NCBI RefSeq assembly: GCF_000711695.1
Contig: NW_013546972.1
Span: 54,694 to 118,693, forward strand
From: Tilletiaria anomala UBC 951
Lineage: Eukaryota > Basidiomycota > Exobasidiomycetes > Georgefischeriales > Tilletiariaceae
Length of the DNA stretch: 64,000 nt
Reading direction: 5' to 3'
How positions within the stretch are numbered: position 1 is the first letter of the stretch; each line of letters opens with the position of its first letter. Made by a program: the position numbers and the translations under genes. Below are positions 32,844-44,981 of the stretch, piece after piece. Below the pieces are notes generated by a model, which worked only from the letters and a program-made list of their open reading frames with translations, did no database searches and had not been told where the DNA came from.

Positions 32844-35800
32844 ATGGCGACTAAGCGCAAGCGCTCCAGCGTGGATGCGACAGCAGCCTCACAGCTGGCA
32901 TCGGGGCAGCCGCCGTTCAAGCAAGCACACTTTGCCACTGCTCCTAGTCCGTCATCCACAGCCGCATTCACTCAGACGGGAACATCGAATGACGCCGCGT
33001 CGTCTCGTCTAGCGCAGGCGCAAGACCCAGCGGTCTTGGAGGCACGCGACAATCTGCGCGGCTGGATCCGCCAAGCTCGGCAGCTGCAGGATCAGATCAA
33101 GGACACAGACACTCACACGATCGCTGCCGCCAAAGTGCAGCACCAGGATGGACGGCTCGCAAAAAGAACTTTGCAGCATTCACTTCGTCGGAAGCATCTT
33201 ATTGACTGGTCCGCGCAAGATCTCATCGCGTTTGCCGATTGGGCCAGTCCGCCCAAAGTGACTGTCAAGGGCAGCAGTGCAGCCGGCCACCTTGGTCTGC
33301 TGAACCAGCCACGACCCGTTGGCGCTTGTGTTTCCCTTTGCGTTTACCTGCCTGAAAAAACAAGCCCATCGGCCAAGGCGACAGATCAGCAAGACGGTAC
33401 AGGGACAGACGCGAAAATCGACGGAGAGTGCCAGCAAAAAGGCCCAGCGCCTACACATAGACACCCTCGCTACGCTCATCGCCTCTTCCCACCTTGCCTC
33501 ACATCTAGACAGCATCAGCCACAACAGCATGATCAGCAGCAGCAACAGCAACAGCAACAGCAGCAACAACAGCAACTGCTGCTATGCCCACAGCCCCAAC
33601 AACAACCATTGAATGACGACCCAGGCTCACAACTTTTCCACCCTGCTCATCTCGGCAAGCCAAAGTTGGTCAGCTTTAGTCCATCCGGAACGACGCTGGT
33701 CGCCTACTTTCCACCCGCACACGGCAGCTCGACTGCGGACGACTCCGCCGAGCCGGTATGGGGGCTCGGGCGACTCTGCATCTGGACACAGGCTCCAACA
33801 CGAGCACTAAACGACTGGAAACTGGGCCAGCAGTTCATCTGCAACGTCGGAGCTCTCAGCGCCGGCGCCGGCGCTGCCGGCCTCAGTGCAGGCTTCGGCG
33901 TCCTGCAGCAACAGCAGTTCGCACTGGCGAGCCTGTTGCACGAAAGAGAGGACCTTGATCAGCTACCGGATGAGCCTGTGGAAATTTGTTGGCTTGGCTT
34001 CGGTCGGCAGGTAAGCATTTTGCGCACGCAATTTCCTCATTGCCTACGAAAGCATTGAGCCAGGCATTGACCCGAATACGATCCATTATCTCTTGGGCCT
34101 CGCGCGCGTGCTTCTTCCTGACCGACTCACGCACCCACAAGCTCGCTTCGGATTACACCGGCGGCAGCGCCGGCGAGCAACGGCGCAGTAGAACAGTAGC
34201 GCGTGGCCCCCAGTTCCCATCTCGGCAGGTGACCGTCCCCCCGTCGTCCCACTCGGCCTCTTCCTCCATTTTCCTTTCATCTGCGCACGCGCCGCGAGCA
34301 GCGGCTACTACTACAAGCGAGGAACAAGCATTTATCCTCATCGGAAGTAGTGGTCGCGCCTACTCTTTCCATCGCCGCCCGTCGCTGCATGGCCTTACGC
34401 AGTCGCAATCGCAATTTCAGTCGGGGGGTTTTAGTTCAGTTGCACTCGACCCGACCGGCTTGATAGCGGCTCCAGTTCGACTGCAATCTCTCTTCAGTGT
34501 CTTGGAAGTCGATCTCTTCGGGACCTGTATGGCACCTGCTGTGAGAACTTCATCCGCTTCTTCTGTCGGTAGCGCAGCGGTGTCATCTGCTGCCAACGTC
34601 AACGCGGCTCCTCACACTAATGGAAGCACCAACGCTATCGCGAGTACTGCGAATGGCAGCGCCACGCTCCCTTCGCAATTACCATTGCAGCAGCAGCCGC
34701 CTCCGGAAGGCAGCAAGCGCCGCTCGTACACATCTGCGACGCCACGCGTCGCCACGAGACACGTGACGCACGCGAGCATCGGGCTCGTTGCGGATAGCGA
34801 TACCCTGCTCGTTGCGACATGTTCTAAAAGGATCGCTTCGCATTTCGATGGAAGGAGCGCTCCGCAGATGCAAATGCAAAACCAAGCTCACTCTGCTCCA
34901 GCGCAAACGAACGGCTTGCCCCCTGGCAGCGGGACACCCCTTGCCGGACTATCTGCCGCTTCACCTGCCCTGTATCCTGGTCTCAGCGCAGGAAGTACCC
35001 CGCTCCTCAACGGCACGGCCGGCATTGGCTCCAGCTCAGCAGCGGGCGGAGGAACAGCGTCTGCAATACCAACACCAACGCCTGTGCTGGCAGCCTTGGA
35101 AGGTAGCATGGGCGCCGCCAGCCACAGTCCCGTCACGCTTGCCGCCGTCGGCACTTCCATGGCTCACAGCACCAGTTACCAGGCCACGGCTGACTCCCTC
35201 GGCATCCTGACTGCCATGACGGCGATTGGCTCCTCGCCGCAAAACATCGCTGCCACACCTACCATCGGCCTTGGCGGCCTTGGATTCACTCCTCATGCGG
35301 GTGGAGTGTTGCCGCTCACTCAGAGTCCCTCGCCTGCCTCGGCACGCTTTGGCGGGCTCGGCATCGGCGCTGCAGCTCATCCCAAGATGGCGGCGGCCTC
35401 AGCGGCCGCAACACCTGCTATGGGGCTCCTCGATCCCTCGCCCGCTGCCCAGACGGGTCTTGCGCCTTTCTCTAACAACGGCATCCACGTAGCGACAGGT
35501 GTAGGACACGATAGCTGGAAAGATGCAATTCTCGTCACCGAGATCCGCATCGATTGGCGCGGCATGGTCGATCGCATGACGACACGATTGCTCGAGCCTA
35601 TCTGGCCTCTTCCCAATTTTGGCTTGGAAGGCGCCGACGATGCCCAAGGAGAGAAGGCGACACCGCCGTCTGTGCTTGCAATGCAGCTACACGACGTGCA
35701 ATTCTGCCACATCCGGCCTGACGTCAAGCCTGGCAGCGCAGATGCCCCTCCGCAATCGTCGACCGGCCTGGTTTTGTGCGCTACGCTTGCTTGCACCAAA

Positions 35801-37285
35801 AGAGCGAGTCGCGCTGGTGATGCTATCGATGGGGCGGAAGGTGGAGATGACATTGCCAAGCGCAATGCCAATGAAAAGTTACAAACACGTTTGCGTACGT
35901 GGCAAGTGGGTGCGGAGGATCCTCAGGAACTGCTTTCTCAAGCTTTCCGACAGTTCGACAAGACGCCTGCCTCTGAAAAGCAGGCTTTCGGTCGCAGTCA
36001 GCACGAATGGCACTTCCGAGCTACTGCGGATCGCCTTGTCGATTTTGGCACTGTCGAGTTCTTCCCGCCTTCCCAACGATACACCACCGCTCGCGACATG
36101 GTGCTCTGCAGCGCCACCGCCACACCCAGTAGCTCGTTTGAATACGTGCATACCCTTAGAACCTGGGATGCTGCAGCTGCTGAAATCGGTGTTGTGGCGG
36201 ATCCGATTATCGCGAGCGGCTGCTTGCCGGCATTTTCGCCGACATTCTTTCATCTTGCTGCGCTGGCTGAAACCGGCAAGATGGTCCTTCAAATCCTCCA
36301 GCAGTGTCGTGAAGGTGGTACGGCACTGGTTGGTGAACAGCTACACTCGTTCGAACGCCGTCTCGCTGCCCTCAACCCTCTCCACAAGGTACTTCAAGCA
36401 GATGCCGCTCAAGTTCCAGAGGGTGCTACTCCCTCGTCGGCGCGCACCGGACTGTTGCTTGAGTCCCTGAACGTTCTCAGGCTCTTTAATCGCAGTCAGG
36501 CGATGGCATCGCCCACAGGAAGCGAATCGTCCAAGTCGACGCAGCAATACGCAGTGGACCATACATGGGTGCTGCTGGCATCATCGGACTGGGTCCTCGA
36601 CCAGCTGCAGGCCCTGTACAGAGTGGTTCTGACGCACAGTGACAGCCTACCACCGGCAAAGCCTGTCAATGCTGCTGCAGGAAGCAACGCACTCATGGAT
36701 GTTCTCAGCAGCCGCATTGGGTGCGAGGTCTGGATCCGCTTGTTGTTACACGTAACCGCTTTCCACGCGTGGCTGGCGGAAGCAGATGCATGTAACGGCG
36801 ACATTTCGGCCAGGTCTGCAGACATCGGCGCAAACGCAATGGGCAGACCATCGCAGGTCAAGTCAGACGAAATATCCATCGCAAGGGAGGCTGCAAACCT
36901 CCGGAAGATGCGCATGGGCATCGACTTGGCATCTGCTGTCGAAAGCTTGCGCAAGTTCCGCACGCAAAACACCACTAGAGACGAGCACATGGACATCCTG
37001 AACAGCTTCGACTCGTCAGAGTCAGACAAGCACATGAAGGCGCTTGCTGCTTTGCTCACGGATTCCAGCTCCTCCATCACAGACCCCATGACCCTTTTGC
37101 TAGCCGGTGATGAGTTGGACTGGGAGGTGGAAGCGCGTCCGATCACGGAAGCTGAGCACGACATTCTCACACATGATAAGCTGGCGGGGAAATCGCAAAT
37201 CGTCAAGTGCATGCTATGTGGAGGCAAGACAGCTGCTCGTTTGCATGCCCGATGTATCTGTGGAGGCCGCTGGTGGCACGTGTAA
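32844..37285 (+). CDS. MED16: Mediator complex subunit 16 (Sin4-like)
   Basis: Exons 32844-34010 and 34142-37285 give 1436 residues, starting at an ideal ACCATGG. MED16 belongs to the Mediator tail and passes signals from activators to RNA polymerase II. Evidence for the family is the N-terminal beta-propeller-like pieces (LVSFSPSGTTLVAYFPP, then GRLCIWTQ; ILVTEIRIDWRGMVDRMTTR), the helical C-terminal half and the final zinc-knuckle-like end KCMLCGGKTAARLHARCICG followed by GRWW, which is the signature ending of MED16. The protein is enlarged by a Gln run encoded by CAG and CAA codons at about 33530-33585 and by Ser/Ala/Gly-rich inserts around residues 540-800. A second small intron inside the low-complexity part of exon 1 cannot be excluded. 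Confidence 0.85.
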
Positions 37286-37327
37286 TGGGTACAGGGGCTC
37301 ATTGGCCGGCATTGGCTAAATTTGATG

Positions 37328-38695
37328 CTACAAAACAACATTGATGTGCCGTGCGTACAACTTGCGACGGATGATGGAATCGCTTGAACGGAATCCGGTG
37401 CTAGCCAACCCCAACAGACGCATGTGCGGGAACAAGGACCGGTTGTCTGCAATTTCTTGCACAAGCCCATGTGTGACCCAAGAGCAGCAGCTCAGGTCGA
37501 GCACTCGCACCTTGGGAAGTGTTCGGCTAAGAGCTGCGAGCCACAACGCAAGATCGCTTTCGAGAAGCCGGGCGCTTCTGGCTCCCGGCTCGTGTGAAGA
37601 TCCAGCCAGTGACAATGTCTCCAGATTGACAAGAGACCCTAGAATCGCTTCGATGGCCTGGTCCTCCTGCGCATCAAATTGCAGGCCGGCAAGGGATAAC
37701 ACTTTGAGCTGCACATTGAGCCCTGACGACTTGTCGAGCAGCAGCTGCGACAGTTGAGCGGCCGTCACAGCTGCGAAGGAGAGGTCCACCTTTGGCTGCG
37801 ATGCCAGAGGTGCGATATGCGCAGAGTCGTCGCTGTCATCGATGGCATCTGCTGCGATGCCGTCCTCGTCTTCATCTTCCCAATCATCGACGGGTCTGGG
37901 GATGCGTGTGGCTGCTGCGGCATCTTCCACAGCATGTGGCCAAAGCTGTCTCGCTTCCTCTGCCTTGAGAGGAGCTGCACCGCAGACGCGCCCGCAGAGC
38001 GCCATCATGCGATGCTTGACATGCAATGGAAGCATAGGCAGCAACTCCCACAGCTCCTCACCAATGTCCGCGTGCATTCGCCGTCGAACGGCAGAGATGA
38101 TGGCGAGGAGGCAGTAATCGGACAGGGAGGCCGGGTTCGACAAAGGAGAACGGTCGAAGGACATGCTCTCGAATCCCTCATCCTCTCGGTCCGGCACTGC
38201 ATCATAGATTCGACGAATACATGCTGCCAACCGGACTCTGGCTTCACAGCTGGCATAGGAGGCGTGCGAGCTGCCGCCTGATGCACCAGACCTTGAGCTT
38301 TGATTTCGGCCCGATGCATCGAGAAAGGATCCTGTCCAACTGTTCGGCGGGATCGGACCCGCTACCTGTCCCTTGAGAGCACTGGCTCTGTTGCGAGCCT
38401 CGGTGCGAGCTGCGCCGATGCGTGATAGTTCGAGGAACATGGTTCCCACCCGCGCCGAAGCGGACGGGCCGGCGTTGATGATGACATTGTCATATGTCGT
38501 GCTGAGCTGCCCAATATTGCGCAGCCTTCTGAGTTCCTCGACCCGGTTCTTCTCAATCTTCTCCCGTATGCTCGCTCCGACAGTGTCGTCGCTGCTGTGC
38601 CGTGTCGATGAACTCGCGACATCGCGGCGTGCGATCGCGCGGGGAATCGAGCGTTGAAGGGCAGCGTCACGTGCGTACCCTTGGCTTGTGCTCAT
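37328..38695 (-). CDS. Leucine-rich-repeat protein, basidiomycete hypothetical
   Basis: A single frame of 455 residues starts at ATG 38695 and ends 42 bases from the convergent MED16 stop. Residues 1-130 are polar, with a short coiled stretch (REKIEKNRVEELRRLRNIGQ). A middle helical region (LSDYCLLAIISAVRRRMHAD, later LWELLPMLPLHVKHRMMALC) resembles the helices found before the repeats in F-box-like proteins. The last 150 residues hold leucine-rich-repeat units: LKVLSLAGLQFD, LVNLETLSLAGSSHE, LPKVRVLDLSCCSWVTHGLV and MRLLGLASTGF. An acidic linker lies at about 272-290. The cell role is unknown; protein binding is the likely function. Confidence 0.8.
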   Translation of the reverse strand: MSTSQGYARDAALQRSIPRAIARRDVASSSTRHSSDDTVGASIREKIEKNRVEELRRLRNIGQLSTTYDNVIINAGPSASARVGTMFLELSRIGAARTEARNRASALKGQVAGPIPPNSWTGSFLDASGRNQSSRSGASGGSSHASYASCEARVRLAACIRRIYDAVPDREDEGFESMSFDRSPLSNPASLSDYCLLAIISAVRRRMHADIGEELWELLPMLPLHVKHRMMALCGRVCGAAPLKAEEARQLWPHAVEDAAAATRIPRPVDDWEDEDEDGIAADAIDDSDDSAHIAPLASQPKVDLSFAAVTAAQLSQLLLDKSSGLNVQLKVLSLAGLQFDAQEDQAIEAILGSLVNLETLSLAGSSHEPGARSARLLESDLALWLAALSRTLPKVRVLDLSCCSWVTHGLVQEIADNRSLFPHMRLLGLASTGFRSSDSIIRRKLYARHINVVL

Positions 38696-39332
38696 GTCAA
38701 GTTATCATGCTGCTACGGCCGCTGCCGGCGGCTCATCCTGCGGCTGCTCTTTCAGCACGCTCCTGGCCCTTTGCATAGAGGCAGCGACCTCTGAATGACG
38801 CTGACGAAAACTCTACAAGGAAATGTAAACCATATCGTCGCGCAACTCAGGTTACTCCCTAGTGGGTAGATTCTCTTTGAACTCTCTTTCATGCAAGATT
38901 TGTTCGTAACCATACTCAACGTAAGTGAGTCCAACAGTCAGTCTGCTAGAGGGCGCAGCGCGAGATTCAGAAGGCATTGCAGGCGGCAGCGACCGAAGCC
39001 ATATGACATCCCAGGGCCCAGACAAAGGAGCATGTAAAGTCATACGATTGAAGAGGATATCGAAAACAAAACATACATGACGGGCGGGAACAGTCTATGC
39101 GAGAGGGGTGATTCAAGAAATCCCGGGGGAGCAGAGCAGACGGCGCGGGTATAAATGGGTTGCCGCCATGCTTGGCTATCCTCGACAGGTCGTGACTCGT
39201 GATGTCGACAAGATGAATCCAATGAGGAGATGATGTACCTGAAGTTTGTTTGTACGGAGTCGTTACGTGCAGAAATTAGGATGTTAGAACCGAACGAGCG
39301 TAGATGCATGTCGAGTAGGCGACAAGATGCAT
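38696..39332. other. Intergenic region between two minus-strand genes
   Basis: This stretch holds the promoter of the leucine-rich-repeat gene and the 3' region of the Ala/Glu/Pro-rich gene. No further gene is supported. Confidence 0.5.
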
Positions 39333-40474
39333 CTAGTTGGCGGCCACAGCTGGAGTTGCGGCAGCGGCTGGGGTCCTGTTTGGCAATGCATTTGATCAGT
39401 CAAAAAATTGCATGGCCAGGCTGAGGAAAAAGACATAGCAGGAAAGGCAAAATGGGACATACTCACTCAGTCTCGGTCTTGGGCAACTCAACGACGGCTG
39501 GAGTATCGGTGACGGGGGCAGCAGCCTTCTCGTTGACAGCCTCAGCCTCGCCCTCCTTAGCCTTCTTGTCGAGGACTTGCTCAGCCTTCTGCAGTTGCTC
39601 CTGGGCCTCAGAGACAGCCTTCTTGGCTGTCTTGAAGAGATTCTGGCGGATCTGGCCGACCTTGAGCGACAAACGGCGGCCGACCTTCTTGTTCGGGATG
39701 CTGTCCTCCTTCTTGGCAGCCTCGTCAATCTGTGAGGGAGAGCAGACGAAGAACGGGATACGTTAGTTGAAGGTGGACCTATATGTCTTTTTTGCAAGAG
39801 TGCGCACCTTGACACCCTCAGCCTTGACTTCTGGCTCAGCGGCGACAGCAGCGTCGGTAGCAGACTCCTCCTCCGCCGCAACAACCTCAGGTTTGGCCTC
39901 CTCAGGCTTGACTTCCTCAGCTGGCTTGGCCTCCTCAGTGGCGGGTGCAGCAGCGACGGTCTCCTCGGGCTGGACCTCAGCCTTAACCTCCTCAATAACC
40001 TCCTTGATGGTCTTCTTCTCCTTGGGACTGCGCGGAATATCAAGAGTATGTCAGTTGGATGGGCAACACCAGTGATGCATAGAAGTAGAAGACGTACGAC
40101 TTGTTGAAGGAGGCGAGGATCTTGTTCACGAACGACTGACGCTTCTCCTTCTTGGGGGTAACGGGCGCCTTCTCCTCGACCTTCGCTTCCTCGACGGGCT
40201 TGTCTTCAGCGGCGACGGCCTCCTCCACGGCATTGGTCTCCTCGGACTTGGTCTCGACGACAGGTGCAACAGCCTCCTCGGCAACGGCAGGCTGGGCCTC
40301 TTCGACGACGGGAGCGGTCGGCTCCTCGACAGCGGCAGACTTGGCATCCTCGACGGCGGGGGTGGCGGCTTCAGTGGCGACGGGGGTGCTCTCAGCAGGG
40401 ACCGGAGCCTCGACAGCAGGAGCAGCTGGGGCCTCGACGGGAGCAGGGACAGTGGTCTCGGGTGCGGTAGACAT
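39333..40474 (-). CDS. Ala/Glu/Pro-rich disordered protein with two basic amphipathic segments
   Basis: Exons 40474-40098, 40027-39808, 39729-39467 and 39375-39333 give 300 residues, all in phase. The start MSTAPETTVPAPVEAP opens a long run of imperfect Ala-Pro-Val-Glu repeats. Two basic, Leu/Phe-containing segments stand out: KKEKRQSFVNKILASFNKSP at about 115-134 and NKKVGRRLSLKVGQIRQNLF at about 210-229. The second is followed by a Lys/Glu coiled helix. RRLS is a textbook protein kinase A site and KRQS is a weaker one. The last exon encodes only 14 residues (TPAAAATPAVAAN). I know no function; membrane or nucleic-acid binding through the amphipathic segments is a guess. The long upstream region suggests complex regulation. 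Confidence 0.8.
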
Positions 40475-42871
40475 CTGTTCCAGAAAGATGTGGGTGGGAA
40501 AGAGTACCACGGTGCAAGGTCAGCATGGATTGTGCCTTCGAGAAGATGAAGGTGCACACTGGGGCTCGCCCCAAAGAAAGACGGAGCGGCTCGCCACGGA
40601 CGCTCCGCTCCTTATCAGGGGAGCATGTTGAGATGAGATAAGGGGAGCGCGCAACGTACCTTTGCTTGGTATCAAATGGGAAAAAGGGTGGATATCTGGG
40701 GTGGTCGTTTGTGGTATACCGCTGCGTCTAGGGCAGTACGATGATCGTGATGCGGTCGTCGAGTCTTTGTTGACAGGGGAGAGAAGAAATGGAGGGTGTG
40801 AAGGATGGAGACGAAGAGAAGGAAGGGGAAAGAAAAAGGAAACCAAACCGAAACGAGATAGGAATGAATCTCTCCCCAGCACAGACAAGCGAGGACTATT
40901 GGGAGCCTCACCCTAGATTATTAGACTCTACACACGCACATTGACCGCGGAGGGGGCATCAACGCGCTCTAAAGACGTGATAGTCACAACAATAGAAATT
41001 TCAAAAGGAAGGAGAAACGGGACACGAGACAGCCACACGCGGGAGAGACGCGCAAGGCATGACAACAGTGTCCATAAAGGGTTCAAAACAACAGAATACA
41101 CTTGGTGCAAAAAACAAGAAAACAACACTGAACGGTTCCGCTACAGTTCTGCCTGCCTGCACGTCTTCCTTTCTTTCTTTTTGCTCGTGTTTAGGTCTCT
41201 CCTCCCCTTTTAGCTCCCTGCCGTCATGTGCTTGCTTGCAGCACTGGGCCACACACTGTTGGAGAACGCGGCATGAAGTCGCATTGTGCCTTCAATAGCA
41301 GCAAACACACACCCACACAATGCCTGGTGCCGACTGCCGTGTTCCCTCCGCTTGGCACTCCGCTCAGCGTTTGGCGTGATCGACGCTGCATACCTCAGGG
41401 CCAACGGCCCAAGGAGGCACTCATCTCACAAGCCATCATGTTGCCCCAGCTCGCCCGCAGCTCTCCGACCCCTTGACTTGTTTCCCAATGCATGCCAGAA
41501 CGACAATGGGAGGGCGCAGGAGAGCAACAATGCAGTCAGAAACACACACACCTTCTCTCCTCCCTCTTCTGCAAAACGAAAAGGACAGAAGGGTGAGGAA
41601 CAGAAAAGAAAGAAAGAAGGTAGCTCAATCGACGAGCAGACGAGCGGGCGCATCTCTCGCCTCTTTCTGACGGATTACGCATCTTGTGGGAGTCCAATCG
41701 CGTTCCAACTTGCTTCAGTTCAGGTCCAGTCGCGTCTCTCTTCTGGACTTTGCGGAGGAGATATATCTGGAGTCTATGCGAACTCGCAAGTCTCGATTCT
41801 ACTTCTCGTGTCGCCATAGATAATATAATGTGTGCTCTGACGCGTCCCTCCCTACATTCTGATTGATAGTCTGCGTGGCGCCGAGCTGTCTGTCCATCAC
41901 TGCGGCCGATGGAGCGCCGGCCGAAAAGAAACAGCCTGTCGCGTGCCGCAGCGCCCGCTGCAAAGTGCGAAGGCAGCAAAAGCTTGGTGCAGAGAATGAT
42001 GGGGTTATCGTTGTGAAGGATGAAAGGGAACACGTGACGTGACCATGCCTTGAGCCCTGCCGCGACACATCCAACCCTGTTAGCACTTATGGTTGGCTAT
42101 GGTCTATGCCCTGAATGCTCCTCAGACTCGTATGAATCTAGTCATAATCCCCTGCCTTCGCAGAGTGGCTCTTCATCTCTGGATTGGTCTACGTTGAACA
42201 CCAATGCTCGCAACAAAATCGACATTCGCAAACGAGCTTGTCCCTTTTTTCTGGTATGCGACGCGACGTACTCTCGATCATCTCTCCTTCTCGACTGTTA
42301 CACGATCAACTCCTGGCATACGAACGTTTCCTCTCCCCTTAAGCTTTGCATCTTGAAGAGCTCTGCGCTGTCGTGTGACCTGCTGAACAAAAGCGAGACA
42401 GACACACTCGAAAACACGCAGCAGTGTCCGCACCGCCGCGACCAGCCTGAGATCGATGAAATGTTGCTGAGCCCGAGATGCCGAGAATCGAGATCGCCTG
42501 TGCATGAGCATATGGACTGCAGTGCAAGGCCGCACCCGGCTCTTTAGTTTTGCTGGTGCAGCGCTGATGAGCACAGGGCCAAGTTGTAAAAGCAAGATAT
42601 GTAGAAGAGCACAGATGTACAAGTACAGACATGATGCGTCGACGTGTGCGCGCATACGCACTCCTAAGGCCCTTGTGTCTGCTCTCTTGTGTCCGAGAGG
42701 CAAGAAGGGGTGCAACACGCCCTCCTTCGCATACATTAATAGAGAGTGGGCATCTCTAGCGTTCCCAAAGAGATGAGTTCGGAGAAGAAGACTTGTCGCT
42801 CTGAAAAGCTGGAACAGGCCCGTTGCCGTTTGCTTGATGATGTGAATCCCGCAGAAGCTCTCCCAGGGCCC
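40475..42871. other. Long intergenic region with one copy of a dispersed repeat
   Basis: These 2.4 kb lie upstream of the Ala/Glu/Pro-rich gene and downstream of the forkhead gene. Purine- and pyrimidine-rich tracts fill 40780-40860 and 41570-41620. Copy A of the dispersed repeat is at about 42012-42216. No frame here resembles a known protein. Confidence 0.5.
42012..42216 (+). repeat. Dispersed repeat, copy A
   Basis: About 205 bases match copy B near 54.2 kb with gaps and substitutions. Shared blocks in order are GTGAAGGAT, CACGTGAC, TTGAGCC and TGCCG, TGCTCCTCAGACT, ATCTAG, GATTGGT and CCAATGC with CGCAACAA. The boundaries are approximate and no terminal inverted repeats or target duplications were recognised. 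Confidence 0.7.
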
Positions 42872-44981
42872 TCAACCAGGCGCATTGGAAGACTGGGCGG
42901 CTTTCTGCTCGTCTTGTCGCGCCGACTCCAGCCCTGTCGTTCCTGGCGCCGAATTGCTGCCAGCCTCACCCCCACCTCCGCCGCCACTCAGCTTCCCGGT
43001 AGTCGGTCCTTGTTGAGTAGCAGTGGCAAAGAAGGGCCCGTCCGTGGTATTGGTCCCAGGCGGACCGATGGCGGCGTACAGCCCATTGCCATCCGCAGAA
43101 GACATGACCGGCGTATACGCCTGGAAAGGTTGCGAGTCCATTGGCGAGAACGAGTTGGCGGTGTTCGTCACGTCGCCGCCCATCGCTGCGCTCGATTCGC
43201 CAAAAGCTGGGAAGCTCGATCCGAAATTGAGATCAGAGTTGTCGTAAAAGCCACCGCTCGCACCCTCGACGCCGAGCGAATTCAGAAGCGCAGCCGTTGT
43301 CCCTTCAAGTGGGTTGCTGAGATCCGACTCGGCAGAGGAAGATGCCGCGGCGTCTTCAGGGCTCAGCGAAGAGGGTTGCGTATCGATGGATGATCCACTC
43401 GGCCCCGCCGGCTGCCAAGGTATCGGACCCGCGCCAGGAGCGGTCGTAGTCAGGCCATTGATGGGGTCAGCAGTTGCAGCAGAAAATGCTTGGAAGGCAT
43501 CATTGACACTGAAGACGCGTCATGGTGCGTGTGCACTGATCAGCTTGTGGCACAAGAAAGTCATGGAGGAACATGCGCCCGAAATCCACGCTCACCTGTT
43601 CTCCATCATTCGCATGCGTCTCGCTGCCAGATCGCTGTCCACCGACCCAAACTCTCGCTCTGGTGGATTGACAGATAGAGGTGGATTCCCTTCCAGCCCT
43701 TGCATGCTCAAGGATTCGAGCAAGAAGCCAGCAGTTGGCGTCATGGTACCCGTTCCAGCAAAAGGGCTGGAAAACCCGTCCGAATGAATGCTGGCGGCTG
43801 TCATGGGGTTGATACTGAAGCTGGTGATTGCTTGTTGCGCTGGTGTCATCATTGTGAGCCCCTGCGGTTGTTGGCCGATCCCAGAAGCATGGATTGCATT
43901 TCGAAGATTGGTCATCGACAAGCTGTGCCCGTTGAGTCCGCTAATGGACCTTCGCCCGATAACTGGACTGCCATGTCGACTCGAGGGTCCTGCACTCTGA
44001 GTGCCCACATTGTGACCAGCGGCGCCGTGTGCATGGCTGTGCGGGCCATGCGCTGATCCTCCGTGATCTTTCGAAGCTCCTCCAGTCGCTGCAGCATGTG
44101 TGCTAGCGCCTGAGTGCGACCTCGCATGGTTCGCATGTGAGCCTTGATTCTTGACGACGGAGGCAACCCGCCCAGCCTTCCACGCTTCTTGCGCCTCCTG
44201 GCTTAATGTCCACCAAGATCCCTTACCTGCAGCCGAGGAGGGCCGCGGGACTTTTATGAAAAGGTTCCCCTTAATTGAAAGGGTCGACTTGATGCGGTTT
44301 TTGACGCGAGCCTGCAGCCAGAGATCTCTGTGTGAGCGACATGTGTACGTGCGGCCGAGGCCCCAAGATCACACTCACTTCCCAGTCCTTTCCATACGCC
44401 CATTCTCGAATCTCTGGAAATTTGGCGCACATATTCTCGAACAGATCCTGAATGACCAACCTCCCGTCCGGACTCTCGGCGATGGTCTGACAAATCATAT
44501 CGCTCCAATTAAGTCGCTTGCCCGTGATCGCGGACGCGGCTATGCGTCCATTGGTATGGATGGGCTTGTCGAACGTCGGCAGGCCTCCGCCGGGCGTCGA
44601 GTAGCCGGTCTGTGGAAGGGAGCGATATGGCGCGCCTGGACTGGATGCTCCGCTGCCCGGTGCCGAAGCGCCAATATTCCCGAAAGCTGCCAGGGCGTTA
44701 GCATCCAGATGTGCAGGCAATGCCCCCCCCGCGGCCGCATACTGGGCGAGTTGCGCGTTGGCATACGCCAGCGCCACTTGGGAGGTCGGCCCGCTCACGC
44801 TGGGGGCGATCGAGTGGCTGGGCGGCGGAACCAAGTTGTTCGCCATGGGTGCATTGGTCGCGGATGGCCCTGCTGCCGGCGGGGCGGCGGGGAAGCCATG
44901 AGCAGACTGCTCAGGTGGCGGCATGGTCAATGACGGCGGCAGGGTGTGCTGTGGCCCATTCATGATGGGAAATTGGTTCAT
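42872..44981 (-). CDS. Divergent forkhead-domain transcription factor
   Basis: Exons 44981-44379, 44311-43596 and 43508-42872 give 651 residues. The forkhead (winged-helix) domain spans about residues 157-238: LNWSDMICQTIAESPDGRLV, IQDLFENMCAKFPEIREWAY, GKDWE, then across the first intron ARVKNRIKSTLSIKGNLFIK and VPRPSSAAGKGSWWTLS. The wing (FIKVPRP, GKGSWWTL) is canonical. The recognition helix is not: the usual NSIRHNLS reads NRIKSTLS, losing the DNA-contacting Arg-His-Asn trio. The flanks are low-complexity, with a Pro/Ala-rich N-terminus and a Ser/Gly-rich C-terminus with a six-Gly run. The ATG at 44981 was chosen because the frame further upstream lacks an ATG. An upstream non-coding or small coding exon remains possible. 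Confidence 0.85.

Noticed and set aside
33986-34141. Coding extension before the second MED16 exon
   Set aside because: A phase-compatible GTAAGC...AAG intron links the two frames and the extension begins with TTG.
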